64,000 nt of DNA, taken from assembly GCA_025201345.1 (NCBI GenBank), contig JAIXMG010000036.1:1-64000 (forward strand), written 5' to 3'. This document shows, one piece after another, positions 1 to 10,900 of the stretch. The DNA is from Thamnidium elegans (Eukaryota; Mucoromycota; Mucoromycetes; Mucorales; Mucoraceae). The notes beneath the pieces were generated by a model. That model was not told the origin of the DNA, did not search any database, and saw only the letters and a list, made by a program, of their open reading frames with translations. Numbering within the stretch: the first letter of the stretch is position 1; each line of letters begins with the position of its first letter. Made by a program: the position numbers and the translations under genes.

Positions 1-213
1 GGCATTATTTATGAACCAGTTATCTGTCCTTGATAAGAATTAAAACAGTCTAATGCTTATATAATCGATAAAAGAGAACAATAGAAGGTGTCTGAGTAGA
101 TATATGTAATATACAACATTTGTGTATAATTTATGTAAGAAATATGTGAGAACATATACTTGTATAAATTATGTATAAATTTGTACCATTGAATATACTA
201 CGTAAGTACAACA
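1..213 (-). repeat. 3' LTR of element 1 (partial)
   Basis: The segment is identical to 7354-7566. On the element's sense strand the LTR begins TGTTGTACTTACG at 213, directly after a purine tract, so this is the 3' LTR. Its far end, and the left target-site duplication, lie outside the window. Confidence 0.93.
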
Positions 214-585
214 TTACCCCCTGCCAGATTATATAAACATTTAAACCGGTAGATTGAAAATAAAGAAATATAGAGAAAGGAGAAAAAAAAATATATAGAT
301 AGACTTCATGCATTTTGGAACAAAAATGAAGAGTAAGGAGGAGAGAAAAAAAAAATGTAAAGGTATAAACTAAACTAAAAAATTAATTGATCGTAATAAA
401 GCATATATGAGACCGGTAAAAACCCTTAAAAACCTTCATGAGGAAAAAAATATAAATAGGGAAAAGGTTCATGCTTTACTTAAAGTTACTTTTGCTTATT
501 CACAGCAAGAAGTCTTTGACATCGTTTAATAATGGTATCATTCTTGTTAGAATGCTTATCACGATTAGCTTTCTTACGAATAGTA
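214..585 (-). other. Retroelement 3' non-coding region with polypurine tract
   Basis: This lies between the Gag-Pol stop and the 3' LTR. On the minus strand, bases 227-214 read CTGGCAGGGGGTAA immediately before the LTR start. That matches the position and composition of a polypurine tract that primes plus-strand synthesis. The rest is A-rich and I see no gene in it. Confidence 0.7.
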
Positions 586-3500
586 TTAATTGACCGTGTT
601 GGCTAAAGGGGCAGCCTTTGTATTACTGCCGTTTCTACGTTGCCAATAAAGTTCTATGTGTAACGTAGAATCAAAATCGGATGCTGTTTGCCATGTATGA
701 TCAGCCTCATCATTGTATCCTAACCAATGGACAAGGTATTCATAATTAATGGGTCCACCTCTGTGTGCGATAACAGCTTGTACCTCATAATGTTGGTCTG
801 TAACCGTATTTTGAGAAGCAGCACTAGACTGAATTAATTTAATCTGTTGCGTAGGAACATCACGACTTAATAAATTATCCAATCTGTCCACAAGAATGTA
901 TGACTTATTCTTTGTATAACCTTTAATGGTAAAGGGACCAGAATATTTCTCTTCTAGTTTAGATTTACGATGTACGTTAATGATCATAACCTTACTCCCA
1001 ATAGGATACATGTCTTTAATAACTTTGTGAGTTTTTTCAAAACGAGCATGATCATTATCTTGAGTATTTTTAATTAAAGCAGCAATTTGAGGTATGACAA
1101 CTTCCTGTGCAAAGGCAAGTCTGTCATGTATCTTTTTGGTATCAGCTTTCATTAAAGATAAAGTAGGTGTTACATTAGAGTAATCTTTAAAATCATTAGG
1201 TTGCCGATTAAATACAATACTATAAGGTCTCGACTTATGTAACTTAGAATATTTAATGTTCATGGCTAATTGTGTAGGATTAAGATATAAATCCCAATCA
1301 GCATGTTTACCCTTCAATGATTTGATAATAACTGACTTTGCAATGCCAACAAATCGTTCTGTAACGCTATTACCAGTAGGAGTGTAAGGTAAAGATAATC
1401 TTCTATCTATACCACTCATTAAAATAAGCTGAGACACGATTTCATTAACAAACTCCGAGCCGTTGTCTGAAGTTAACACTTTTGGAAACGAAAATAAACA
1501 AAAAATGTTCAGTAATTCCTTAGCAATAGTAAGACTCGTTTTGTCTGTTATTGCGCGAAGTATAGTAAAACGACTGAAGTGATCAACTAAAATAAGCATA
1601 TAGTTATTTCCACTAGTTGATGTAACATTGAAAGTAGCTAAATCCATAGACCAATGATCAAACACTTGTGTTGGCGTAGTAGAACGGAATGGATGGAATC
1701 CGACAACACTGATGTTAAAGTGACTACATTGTTCACAATTAGAGATAATTCTTTGAATATCCTTATGCATGTTTGTCCAATGTAGGTTGTAATCATCATG
1801 GATTGTTTTTTGTACAGATGACTGTCCGAAATGCCCGAGTAAGTGGGCGCGATTAATAATATCGTCTCTTTCAGCAGGTGGTGGCGTAATGTAGTCTCGG
1901 TATTGCATTGCGCGAATGACTAATTGAGAACTTGCTTTACTGGTTGAAGTCTTAAGCGAAGACATGTCAGTATTATTAGCACCAGAACTAAATCTAACTT
2001 GTTTATGAAAGTTATTTATGTTGAGCTGAGGAACCAACTTTTTTTGTTTCTTTCTGTACTTTAATTGCTTAATGGGTACACGTGTTTGTGACTCGTCCAA
2101 AGCAGTCTCAAGAGTACGTTTATCGCGACGAATAATAAAACCACTATTTTCCTCGTTTATTATTTCACCACCTTGTAATTTATAACCTTCCGTAAACATA
2201 CGACTTCCAGCATCCGCGATTACATTCAAAATGCCAGGAATGTGAATGACCGTATATGAAAGACTAAATAAGGTTTCATAATAAGTTAACAAGAGATGGT
2301 TTGGAATCTCTTGCGACTGTATATAAAGTAACGAACGATGGTCTGTATGTAATGTGAAGTGCTTCATTACTAACCATTTATTAAACCTTTGAAAACAGTA
2401 AACTATAGCTAATAATTCACGTCTTGTAGTAGAATAACATCGTTCAACACTGGTTAAACCACGACTTGCCATTGCTACGTATTTCTTTTCATCACCAATT
2501 TGCATATATAGCACACCGCTAATAGCAGTCTTACTAGCATCAGTAGCAACATGAATAGGGTGAGTATAATCAATAGGATGAATAAGAGGTGCAGAAGCTA
2601 ATGCAATCTTTAATTGGTTAAATGAGTTCGTATGTTCCTGAGTCCATACTTCTTGTAAATTAGCGACATTCCTTAATTGATCCAAAGGAGAACTTATGTG
2701 CGCGTAAAGAGGTATGCTACTTCGAAAATAGTTAAAATATCCTAATATACTTTGGAGCTGTTTAGTACTATGTGGTATTTGGAACTCATGTGCAGTGTTA
2801 ACTTTGCGATGATCTGGAACAAGAGCACCATTTTGAATAGACCAACCTAAAATAAAGATACTACTTTGCGCAAAAATCATCTTTTCAGTAGCTATCATTA
2901 AATTGTGTGTGGTTAATCTATGTATAACTTCAATCACACAATCAGTATGATGTTGAAGTGTACCATTAGTGCTGATCGTTAAATCATCAACATAAACTTG
3001 GATGTAGTCTAAATCCTTAAAGAGGTTCTGTAAAACTCTTTGTACAAGATTACCAATAAAGGAAATTCCAAATGGAGCTTTTACATACTGCCATTGGAGA
3101 TTTGTAAAGACGTCCGTGAAAGCTAATTTATGTCTGTGACCAGGGTGTATAAGGAAACTATTGAAACAGGCTTTAATATCAAGAATTGTATGAATTTTTG
3201 ATTGACCTAATCGTTGATGGATCTCCGATATTAAAGGAAAACGTTGAGTGTCAGTTTCAGTCAATATAGAGTTTAAATTTCTAACATCTGTAACTAGTCT
3301 AATTTTCTCTTTAGATATCTTGCCAGAAGAATCCTTTTTTCCTACTACCAATAATGGTGAATTGAAACCGTTGTACGTTGGAACTGGTTCTATAACATTA
3401 TCATTTTGCCATATTTGTAATTGTTCTGCTACTTTTTCCTTGTATGCTAAAGGAAGACTATAACTTTTACGATAGGCGACACAGCCAGGTTTCGTCTCAA

Positions 3501-6059
3501 GATATACAATAGCTCCAGGCAATGTACAATATGTATTTTTAACATCAATGTTTTTATTCGCTAATAAAACAGGAGCTAACAACTTTTCCATTTCATTTCT
3601 TTCAGCTATAGTACCATAAGGACTGTTATTAGGTTCAGAATTGGAAGGATCAACTGGTGAATCAGTAAAAGGATTATTAGCTTCAAGATCATTATGGCTT
3701 AGTGCTAAACCAGTAATTTCAATATTAAGTTTACTTATAAGGTCGAGCCCAATTAAAGCAGGTATATTGCTATTATTTTTACTTGTGAAAAAAGAAAAAA
3801 TCTCGAAATTATGTTTTAAAACTTTTTTATTATAGAATGTTTTTAACATAGTGGAACTAGTCCTATTAACAGTGGAAGTCGAGTGGCCTAGTTGTATAGT
3901 ACCTTCAGATGGGACAATCTTGATATTGCTGCCGAGGAAAGAAGCAAACGAAGGAGATATCATACTAAACGTTGCACCCGTGTCAATGATAGCATATGTT
4001 TTAATGGATTCTATAATAATAGGAATGATGATCATGTTAGATTTATTAACAGGTAATAGACTGAAAATAGGATGATACTTACATTGTTGGGCTTGGATGT
4101 CCGTCATGGTTTCATCCTCATCCTCAATAACCAAATCCCTGATGTTGGCAGTAGCATCAGCAACACCAGTGTTATATGCATTCACCAATTCAGCACGTGT
4201 TGTAGAAACAGCAGAAAAGGGAGCAGCAACAGAAGAAGAAGACGAAGAAGCATCCGCAGCAGGAAGATCTTGTACCATAGTCATAGCACCGAAAGTAAAA
4301 CCAGCAGAATTGCCAGGTACAGCGGATGTACGCATAGCCGTATTACATTGGTGGCCAGGAACCCAACCCAAGATACCACACTTATAACACTTACGAGTGT
4401 TGTTGCGAGGTCTTCTACCCTCACCAGCAGCAGCAGCACGACAGTCACTAGTATTATGTGTATGACTCTTATGAACAGAGCAATACTTGTCATTGGTAGG
4501 AGCAGGAATAGGTGCAGGGAGGACAGCAGACGAAGATTCACCAGTAGAGGTACCGGGAGAAACAGCAGAACGAGCACGAACCAAGTTAGACGCATGTCTA
4601 GACTTATTGGACGAACGATGAACGGCATCATTATGATCTATTTCAACCATAGCACGCTTGGGAGCACGAGGAGCCGTCAAAGAAGATCCATTAGCCTTGG
4701 AATTTGTATCAATTAACTTGCTGTTATACAGACGGCGAGCTAAATCAGACAAGACATCGATATCTTCACGTTGATACGCAGGGAGGTTAACCATCATGAA
4801 CGCAATATATTCCCTAATTTTTTGTGGCACAGCAATCAAAAAACGTTCTACTAACAGAGAATTGGGAAGTACTTGGTCAACAGCACGGCGCCTGAGATTA
4901 TTGAATCTATCAATAAAGCTCTCAAGACTCTCACCTTCATCCATTATAATGGCGTTAAGTTCACGAGCACAACGATTTCTTTCCTCTTGCACATTCAAAC
5001 CATATCGTTCTTGCATAGTTGTGGAAAACTGCAACCAAGAAGGATCCTTCTGATATAGTTCACGGAATTGCGTAAGGAAGTCTTGAAACCAAAGACGAAT
5101 CGTTCCAGCAAGAAGAGGCGGCAACACACGAAGATAGTTGGCATCCAAATCCAAGTTATGGCTGCGCATAACATCAGTGAAGTTCATAATACAAGTATTA
5201 ATATCCACAAAAACAGGAGCACCAGGTACTGATACCTGGTTTTCCCATTGAAAAAGAGGAAGATTGCGAGGTACAACATTCGACAACTTGGCTGCAGCAA
5301 GTGTATTGTCGGCAGTAGCCTGTGATATATACAGACTATATATCCCTCTTCATCTTCGTTATTATTACGATATAGCACATCAAAACTAAACATTATTAAA
5401 CATAGACGATTAATAATACAATATAGAATTATCCTAAGCAATCATCCATTATTATTATCAATGACAGGGCAACTGCCATTTAATAATAAGAACTACCAAT
5501 TAAACACAATGCGCATAAATGCTTAAACCAATCGGATTATCAATAAGGATTAACCATAATACTTATGATATTTAAAACTGACTTTTATTACTCTACAATT
5601 AGAATGGCTAATTGTATAACCCCTTTAGTATAAATACATCCTTCTTTTTCATCTAAAATAAAAACAATCACAACTAAGACTTTTATCAATACTCTAAAGG
5701 ACTTATTTTCTATTGTATATTTCAGCCTGAATCAATTTCAATGCTTTGGAAAGCATTTCCAAATCCCCAACCCGTCTACTTAACTTTGATCGAAGATTGC
5801 GCAAATCATCAACCGTACCGTTGCTTGAAGACACCATAGAAGACAAAGAAACAATATCAGCCTGGGCCAAAGAAATGCTAACTTGAAGAGCATTAGCAGG
5901 GTCAGAGCCAGCACCACGGGGAAGAAAAGTAGACACAGTAGGAACCTCAGGAGAAGCAAGACCAGAATCAGAACCAGACTCGGAGTACTCAACACCTTTC
6001 ATACCATTGGTAACGTTTTGAGCAAGAGGACCAATAAAGTTTTGAGCGGGAGCGGACAT
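586..6059 (-). pseudogene. Gag-Pol polyprotein, interrupted by solo LTR B1
   Basis: The frame starts at ATG 6059 and runs about 110 codons before LTR B1 (5323-5724) breaks it. On the other side it continues uninterrupted for more than 1,570 codons to a stop at 586. Removing the LTR and one 5-bp duplication leaves the two parts in the same frame. Counted from codon 5286: two gag zinc motifs (a C-x3-H-x4-H-x4-C type near 268-283 and C-x2-C-x8-H-x-C near 300-314), protease DTG near 435, RT YVDD near 766, RNase H TDAS near 890, an integrase HHCC finger near 1120-1160, then the D-D-E core including SDNGSEF and TERF, and a chromodomain near 1500-1550. The apparent start at 5286 is a TTG inside the frame and is not the real start. 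Confidence 0.93.
5323..5724. mobile_element. Solo LTR B1 inserted in gag, TSD GCCTG
   Basis: This is a 402-bp segment with TG...CA ends, flanked on both sides by GCCTG (5318-5322 and 5725-5729). TG/CA ends and a 5-bp duplication are the signature of LTR retroelement integration, and with no internal region this is a solo LTR. It matches the reverse complement of 8209-8610 over its full length with no difference I could see. It breaks the gag frame of element 1. Confidence 0.92.
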
Positions 6060-6259
6060 ATTCAGGTACGTAAAAATTTTTTAAAAGAAAAAAAAAAAAA
6101 AAAATTAAGGGGAATTATTTAAAAATAAAAATCAAAAAAGAATTAAGAATTGATAAAAAAAAATGTGATATTGACGATTATGCTAATAAGAGTAAATATC
6201 AAAAAAAGAAAATAAAGAAAATAAACGTAGAATTTATCAGACTTTAAAAAGGAATTGTT
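6060..6259 (-). other. 5' leader of element 1
   Basis: This untranslated leader upstream of the gag ATG aligns with the leader of element 2 (7665-7847). They share the AGTCTGATAA block, a stretch around TGTGATATT in plus-strand reading, and the gag start context. No classic TGG-type tRNA primer-binding site was recognised next to the LTR. Confidence 0.6.
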
Positions 6260-6264
6260 GTTGT

Positions 6265-7116
6265 TGGAATTGAAGTAAATTAGACGATAAATTATCGAGA
6301 TAAAACTTAGAGAAATTTATTAATTAAAAATAAACTAAAGAATTCTGCTAAACTAAATAATAATCCCTTTTTATACTTCTTGACAGCCGTAATCGGTACC
6401 TGATCTTATTGTTATGATAGGTTCGGGTCAATATCTAGACTCAACCTTCTCACTTTCAAATATATATATTCTACTCTTTCGAATTGACTATAAATATTCT
6501 TTGATCCAATCCCCTTGACCGGATAACATGTCCTTCCGGTAATCTCCACCTTGTTTTTAATAATGACAGGGTGGTCGAATCGTCCTTATTGGATATGTTA
6601 TGAGTAGGTTGATGAAACGTTCCTTATATTTTATTTATATATTTCTGACTAGAACTTTTTCCCGTATAATTATATTTTATATAATTAAAGGATTGTAATT
6701 ACAAGATATAGAGTATTATTACTGTATATTTGTTTTATTATTATAAAGGAGATATTTTCTATATGTCCTAGAGTATATTATTTATACTATATTCATATCA
6801 TTGATGTGAGTTAATGTATTGCTTATAACAATGGGTGTTCCTTTCTTTTATCCAGAGTAGCTAGTTCTGGATCAAGACCAATGTTATTACAATATCTCTT
6901 ATCTCGCATTAATGTTATTGGATTAAAATTTTTATATTTTAAGTCAGAAGTAGGAACCGTTTTCACTAGAAATGTCCGTATTGATTTCGGTGTTTAATAA
7001 TAATGTATCGGGATGCATTATTATTGAAATATTAGAAGTTTTTATTATTAAGCTTGTTTTTATTCACAATATGATTATTTATATGTTTTATATAAATATC
7101 AACCTCAAATACGACA
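6265..7116. mobile_element. LTR-like insertion C, 852 bp, TSD GTTGT
   Basis: The segment begins TGGAATTGAAG and ends AATACGACA, so it has TG...CA termini. It is flanked by GTTGT on both sides (6260-6264 and 7117-7121). Element 2 has only about 180 bp between LTR and gag start, while element 1 has about 1,050 bp, and this insert accounts for the difference. No coding potential is seen. A solo LTR of a third family is the best reading. A non-autonomous LTR element is possible. Confidence 0.75.
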
Positions 7117-7566
7117 GTTGTTTTTATTAATGAAATAATGTGTGCCTTATATACAAAATAAGTTAAATAAGCGCTTATCCACTTAATATGAAACATGGAC
7201 AATGTTAACCATCTAATAGTGGATGAGCAATTTGGAAATATAAATAGTTTCTTTAGAAGGTCAATTGTAACAGCGGTAATGCTTATTATCTTTCTAATTG
7301 GCTTTTCTAAATAAAAGATCCAGGATAGAGGCTTGTTCATTCAAAGTAATTGGGGCATTATTTATGAACCAGTTATCTGTCCTTGATAAGAATTAAAACA
7401 GTCTAATGCTTATATAATCGATAAAAGAGAACAATAGAAGGTGTCTGAGTAGATATATGTAATATACAACATTTGTGTATAATTTATGTAAGAAATATGT
7501 GAGAACATATACTTGTATAAATTATGTATAAATTTGTACCATTGAATATACTACGTAAGTACAACA
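7117..7566 (-). repeat. 5' LTR of element 1
   Basis: The LTR is about 450 bp, with TG...CA ends when read on either strand (plus-strand end GTACAACA at 7566). The 213 bases at its right match the left LTR exactly. Its inner edge is blurred by insertion C, which landed within a GTTGT run at the LTR/leader boundary. The right flank (GCGGA...) is the gag of element 2. A left-side GCGGA duplication is expected outside the window. Confidence 0.9.
7145..7154 (-). promoter_or_regulatory. TATA-like box in the 5' LTR
   Basis: On the element's sense strand this reads GTATATAAGG. It lies in the part of the LTR nearest the leader, as expected for the U3/R promoter. The related LTR of element 2 keeps a similar TATATAAGG. 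Confidence 0.45.
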
Positions 7567-8711
7567 GCGGAATATTCTACTTCTTCCATAGCATTAGAAG
7601 GACAATTGGCAGGACCAATGGGAGTGTTGACAGAACCAATAGGAGAGTTGACAGGAGCGGACATTTGGTAAGTAAAAAATTTTTAAAGGAAAAAAATAAA
7701 ATAAAGGGGAATTTTTCAAAAATAAAAATGACAGAAATTAGAATTGATAAAAAAAAATGTGATATTAACGGTTATAAAATAAAAGTTATATCAAAAAATA
7801 AAATAAAAAAGTAAAATAACTAGATAATTATCAGACTAAGAATAGATTGTTATTTTTATTAATGAAAAAGTGTGTGCCTTATATACATATTATGGGTTGA
7901 ATAAGCGCTTATCATTAATGTGAAACTTGGACAGTTTCAACGAGACATTAATGAATGAGCAATTTGGAAAGATAAATAGATTCTTTTAGAAGGTCAATTA
8001 CAATAGCAGCAATGCGTATTATGTTTCTAATTGGCTTCTTTAACAAAAGACGTAAGATAGAGGCTTGTTGATTATAAATAATGTGACAATTATTTATGTA
8101 AACCAGTTATCTTCTGTTTGTCAAGAGTTTAAGCAGTCTTCTAGTTTTATGATCAAAGCGATAGAACAATAGAATATATCTGAGATTAATTTGTAAATAA
8201 ATACTGTGTGAAATATACAATAGAAAATAAGTCCTTTAGAGTATTGATAAAAGTCTTAGTTGTGATTGTTTTTATTTTAGATGAAAAAGAAGGATGTATT
8301 TATACTAAAGGGGTTATACAATTAGCCATTCTAATTGTAGAGTAATAAAAGTCAGTTTTAAATATCATAAGTATTATGGTTAATCCTTATTGATAATCCG
8401 ATTGGTTTAAGCATTTATGCGCATTGTGTTTAATTGGTAGTTCTTATTATTAAATGGCAGTTGCCCTGTCATTGATAATAATAATGGATGATTGCTTAGG
8501 ATAATTCTATATTGTATTATTAATCGTCTATGTTTAATAATGTTTAGTTTTGATGTGCTATATCGTAATAATAACGAAGATGAAGAGGGATATATAGTCT
8601 GTATATATCACTGTGATTTGTGTATAGCTTATGTAAGTGACATATGAGGATATGACTTGTATAAGTATATATAAATTAGTATTTATTGAAATATAATACG
8701 TAGATATAACA
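7567..8711 (-). mobile_element. Element 2: related chromovirus, 5' end only
   Basis: This is a diverged relative of element 1 on the minus strand. Its 5' LTR spans 7848-8711 and is interrupted by solo LTR B2. Without B2 and one duplication it is about 457 bp. The leader is 7665-7847. The gag ATG is at 7664, and about 32 codons follow that resemble the element 1 Gag start (both begin MSAP and share a later VEYS). The frame then meets the LTR of element 1 at 7566. I infer that element 1 inserted into this gag, and that the rest of element 2 lies left of the window. Confidence 0.82.
8209..8610. mobile_element. Solo LTR B2 inside the LTR of element 2, TSD CTGTG
   Basis: This is a 402-bp segment with TG...CA ends, flanked by CTGTG on both sides (8204-8208 and 8611-8615). 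It is the reverse-oriented twin of B1. It splits the element 2 LTR, whose two halves (7848-8208 and 8616-8711) align with the intact LTR at 7117-7566. Confidence 0.92.
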
Positions 8712-8916
8712 CTTAGGAGTAGCACGAACAGCATCATGACGTTGTGCCATACACAACTATAATAAAATAATGAGTATACTTGGAAAACCTGGTCACGACA
8801 ATACAGATACTTAACTTCGTTATAATTTCTACAACCAAGAAAACGTATTAATTCGGACGAAGACACAATAAACAAATAATAGTAGTTTTAAACATAAATT
8901 ATTGTATATTAATTTT
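8712..8916. other. Unassigned spacer
   Basis: About 200 bp lie between the right end of element 2 and the MITE-like element. I see no coding frame or recognised motif here. Confidence 0.4.
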
Positions 8917-9390
8917 GGTTAATTCTTGGTACACCACAACTTACACCACCAGCGCCAATTTATGACGTAATTTTTGGTGTACCTCCAACAAATGACAGGT
9001 AAAAAACAAGTTTTTTTTTTTTTTTTTTTTTTTTTTTTGGTGCACCACCATTTACAATGACAGGTACTTTACATGTAAAACGACTTTTTTAATATCGTGA
9101 GAAAGGAAATTGTAATGTAAATATCACGATGATTAAATAAATCCTTTTTATCATAGTTGAATAAACCTCGTTTTATCATAGTTGAATGAACCCCTTTTTA
9201 TCATAATTAAAGTCACCTATTTATTCCATCTTTTTCATTTCCTTTTTTTCTAACAATGAATTCATATACAAGCAAGTACCTTTTATATTATCAAATGTCT
9301 AAATATTTCTTTACGATATGGTGGTGTCGATGCAGGAATTTCGCTAAATTGGCATTGGTGGTGTAAATGGTGGTGTACCAAGAATTAACC
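8917..9390. mobile_element. MITE-like element with 46-bp terminal inverted repeats
   Basis: The ends 8917-8962 and 9345-9390 are inverted repeats agreeing at 42 of 46 positions; the outer 20 or so bases, starting GGTTAATTCTTGGTACACC, are identical. The 474-bp element has no coding capacity and contains a T tract and repeated short motifs (GGTGTACC, GGTGCACC, ATGACAGG). This fits a miniature inverted-repeat element. A target-site duplication is not clear; at most TT. A rearranged relative is at 61069-61440. Confidence 0.72.
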
Positions 9391-9421
9391 TTACTTTTTC
9401 TCTTTTCATATATTTTTTTAG

Positions 9422-10900
9422 TCAGTTAAAATAAATATTCAGGCTATCTTTGGTGCTGATCCTAATTTTCAACTAACAAAAGAAGAATGTAATAAATACA
9501 ACCTTCCCGACTTATTTACTTCGCTTGAAGCTTCCTCTTGGTTAAATGAAGGAGTCGTCGCATCGAAATTTGTGAATTCTGTATTTGGGACAATTGAAGC
9601 TGCCGATACTGCTATCAGCTCAATCAATAAAGCCTTTTTAAAAATTAATGGATTAGCTGAGGTCCATGTGTCCATCAGAGAATTAGCTATATACGCAACG
9701 AAGTATTATCAGAAAAAGAAAACAATTGGACATTTTAATCATTTTTTTTTTGATTTATCAAACAACTTGTATTCATTAGAAAAACAAAGGTAGGTTATGC
9801 GTAGCATATTAAAACTATTTTATTCTATTCATAAGATATCCTAAAACTTAAAAAATAGTAAGATACCGCCAATATAATGATCAAGGTGAACTACAAGATA
9901 CACGGGAGTTTGGCCGCAAAGATGGCGGATGGGATTTTGGAGGCTGCTGGTGTATCTGATCACAAGGAAGATGATGGAAATGAATTGGATGATAGTTGTA
10001 CATCTGAGAAATATTATCCCAAACACTCTAGAAAGTATGGTGTTTGTGTATCTAATGATGATGATAATCAATCGGTAGTTATATTTTACTCCATAGTGGA
10101 ATTATTATTAATCAACGGTAACTTTTTTTTCTATAAAAGTCTTCTAACAATTCGGTGATGAAGGAACTGAAGGAGTTTAGACGTCGTTCAATTGAACTAA
10201 CCAAAAATTATGCAAATCAAGTTTCTGATCTACGTCTACTGTAAGCTCAAATTGAAAAAAAAAAACTTTAAATTTACTTTAGTTATTTTATAGTTCGCTG
10301 GACTGTATTTATCTTTTTTCTGAGGATACCGAAGACTCTATAAGCAAATATCTAGGAATAGAATATCATATCATTTTGGTACCCACTTTTATAGGTAAAA
10401 AAACCTAGTGATCTAAACCCTGTTGTATTTACGTGGTGTATGATATTATCAAACGTAATGTATTAGGTTGTCTCAAACCAATTAAAACAATGCTACAAAC
10501 TAACACTCTTCATCTAGTTCAATTTTAATGACAGCAATAATAAATGGATGGAATTACAAGCAGCTACAATCAATATGATGAGTGAAGCTATAAATACCGA
10601 CGACAAAGCAATTGTTGAAATTGCTAACATGCTTCATTCGATGTAAGTTTTCATACTTTTGGCACCCAACACTATAAATATTAATACGCTCTTTTTTAGA
10701 GCTCCACGTTTGTTTATATCTGTACATTTTCGATGGTTAAAGGATTTGATAGCCGATTGTGTTCTCATTTATAAACCTTCCGTTCATATATGTTGTTACG
10801 CTTTTTTAAAAAATTTAAGGGTAACGCAAATTATTAATTTTTATATAAATTCCCATTCCTTTTTATTTAATAAAATGGAGCGAAAGTTCTTGGTAAAATA
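9422..10900 (+). pseudogene. Decayed multi-exon hypothetical gene
   Basis: An acceptor TTTTTTAG precedes an open stretch at 9422-9790 of about 120 codons with ordinary protein-like composition, including an SVFGTIEAADTAISS segment. It ends at a GTAGGT donor. The next segment after TAG (about 9870) reads for about 30 codons (QYNDQGELQDTREFGRK), then meets a stop unless the frame shifts. Further short exon-like pieces are near 10158-10240 and 10525-10641, each ending at GTAAG-type donors. No ATG-led complete frame could be assembled. I recognise no domain. The layout resembles a repeated Mucoromycota hypothetical gene that has accumulated frameshifts. Confidence 0.45.

Larger units (their letters stand above)
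1..7566 (-). mobile_element. Ty3/gypsy chromovirus, left LTR truncated by window edge
   Basis: This is an LTR retrotransposon read on the minus strand. The right (5') LTR ends at 7566. The left (3') LTR is cut by the window start. Bases 1-213 and 7354-7566 are identical by eye over all 213 positions with no gaps. The internal part carries Gag-Pol (586-6059) with protease, reverse transcriptase, RNase H, integrase and a C-terminal chromodomain, which defines a chromovirus. A purine tract adjoins the 3' LTR. The element is interrupted by a 402-bp solo LTR in gag and by an 852-bp LTR-like insert in the 5' leader. Its right flank is another element's gag. The identical LTRs suggest recent insertion, but the interruptions make autonomous movement unlikely. 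Confidence 0.93.

Noticed and set aside
4072..4716. 214-codon plus ORF antisense to gag
   Set aside because: Ser/Thr/Arg-rich shadow of the real minus-strand gag frame.
5184..5441. 85-codon minus ORF
   Set aside because: It overlaps gag in another frame and crosses into solo LTR B1; a chance frame.
8558..8875. 105-codon minus ORF
   Set aside because: It runs from the inverted solo LTR B2 through LTR remnants of element 2 into spacer DNA; it is non-coding sequence read by chance.
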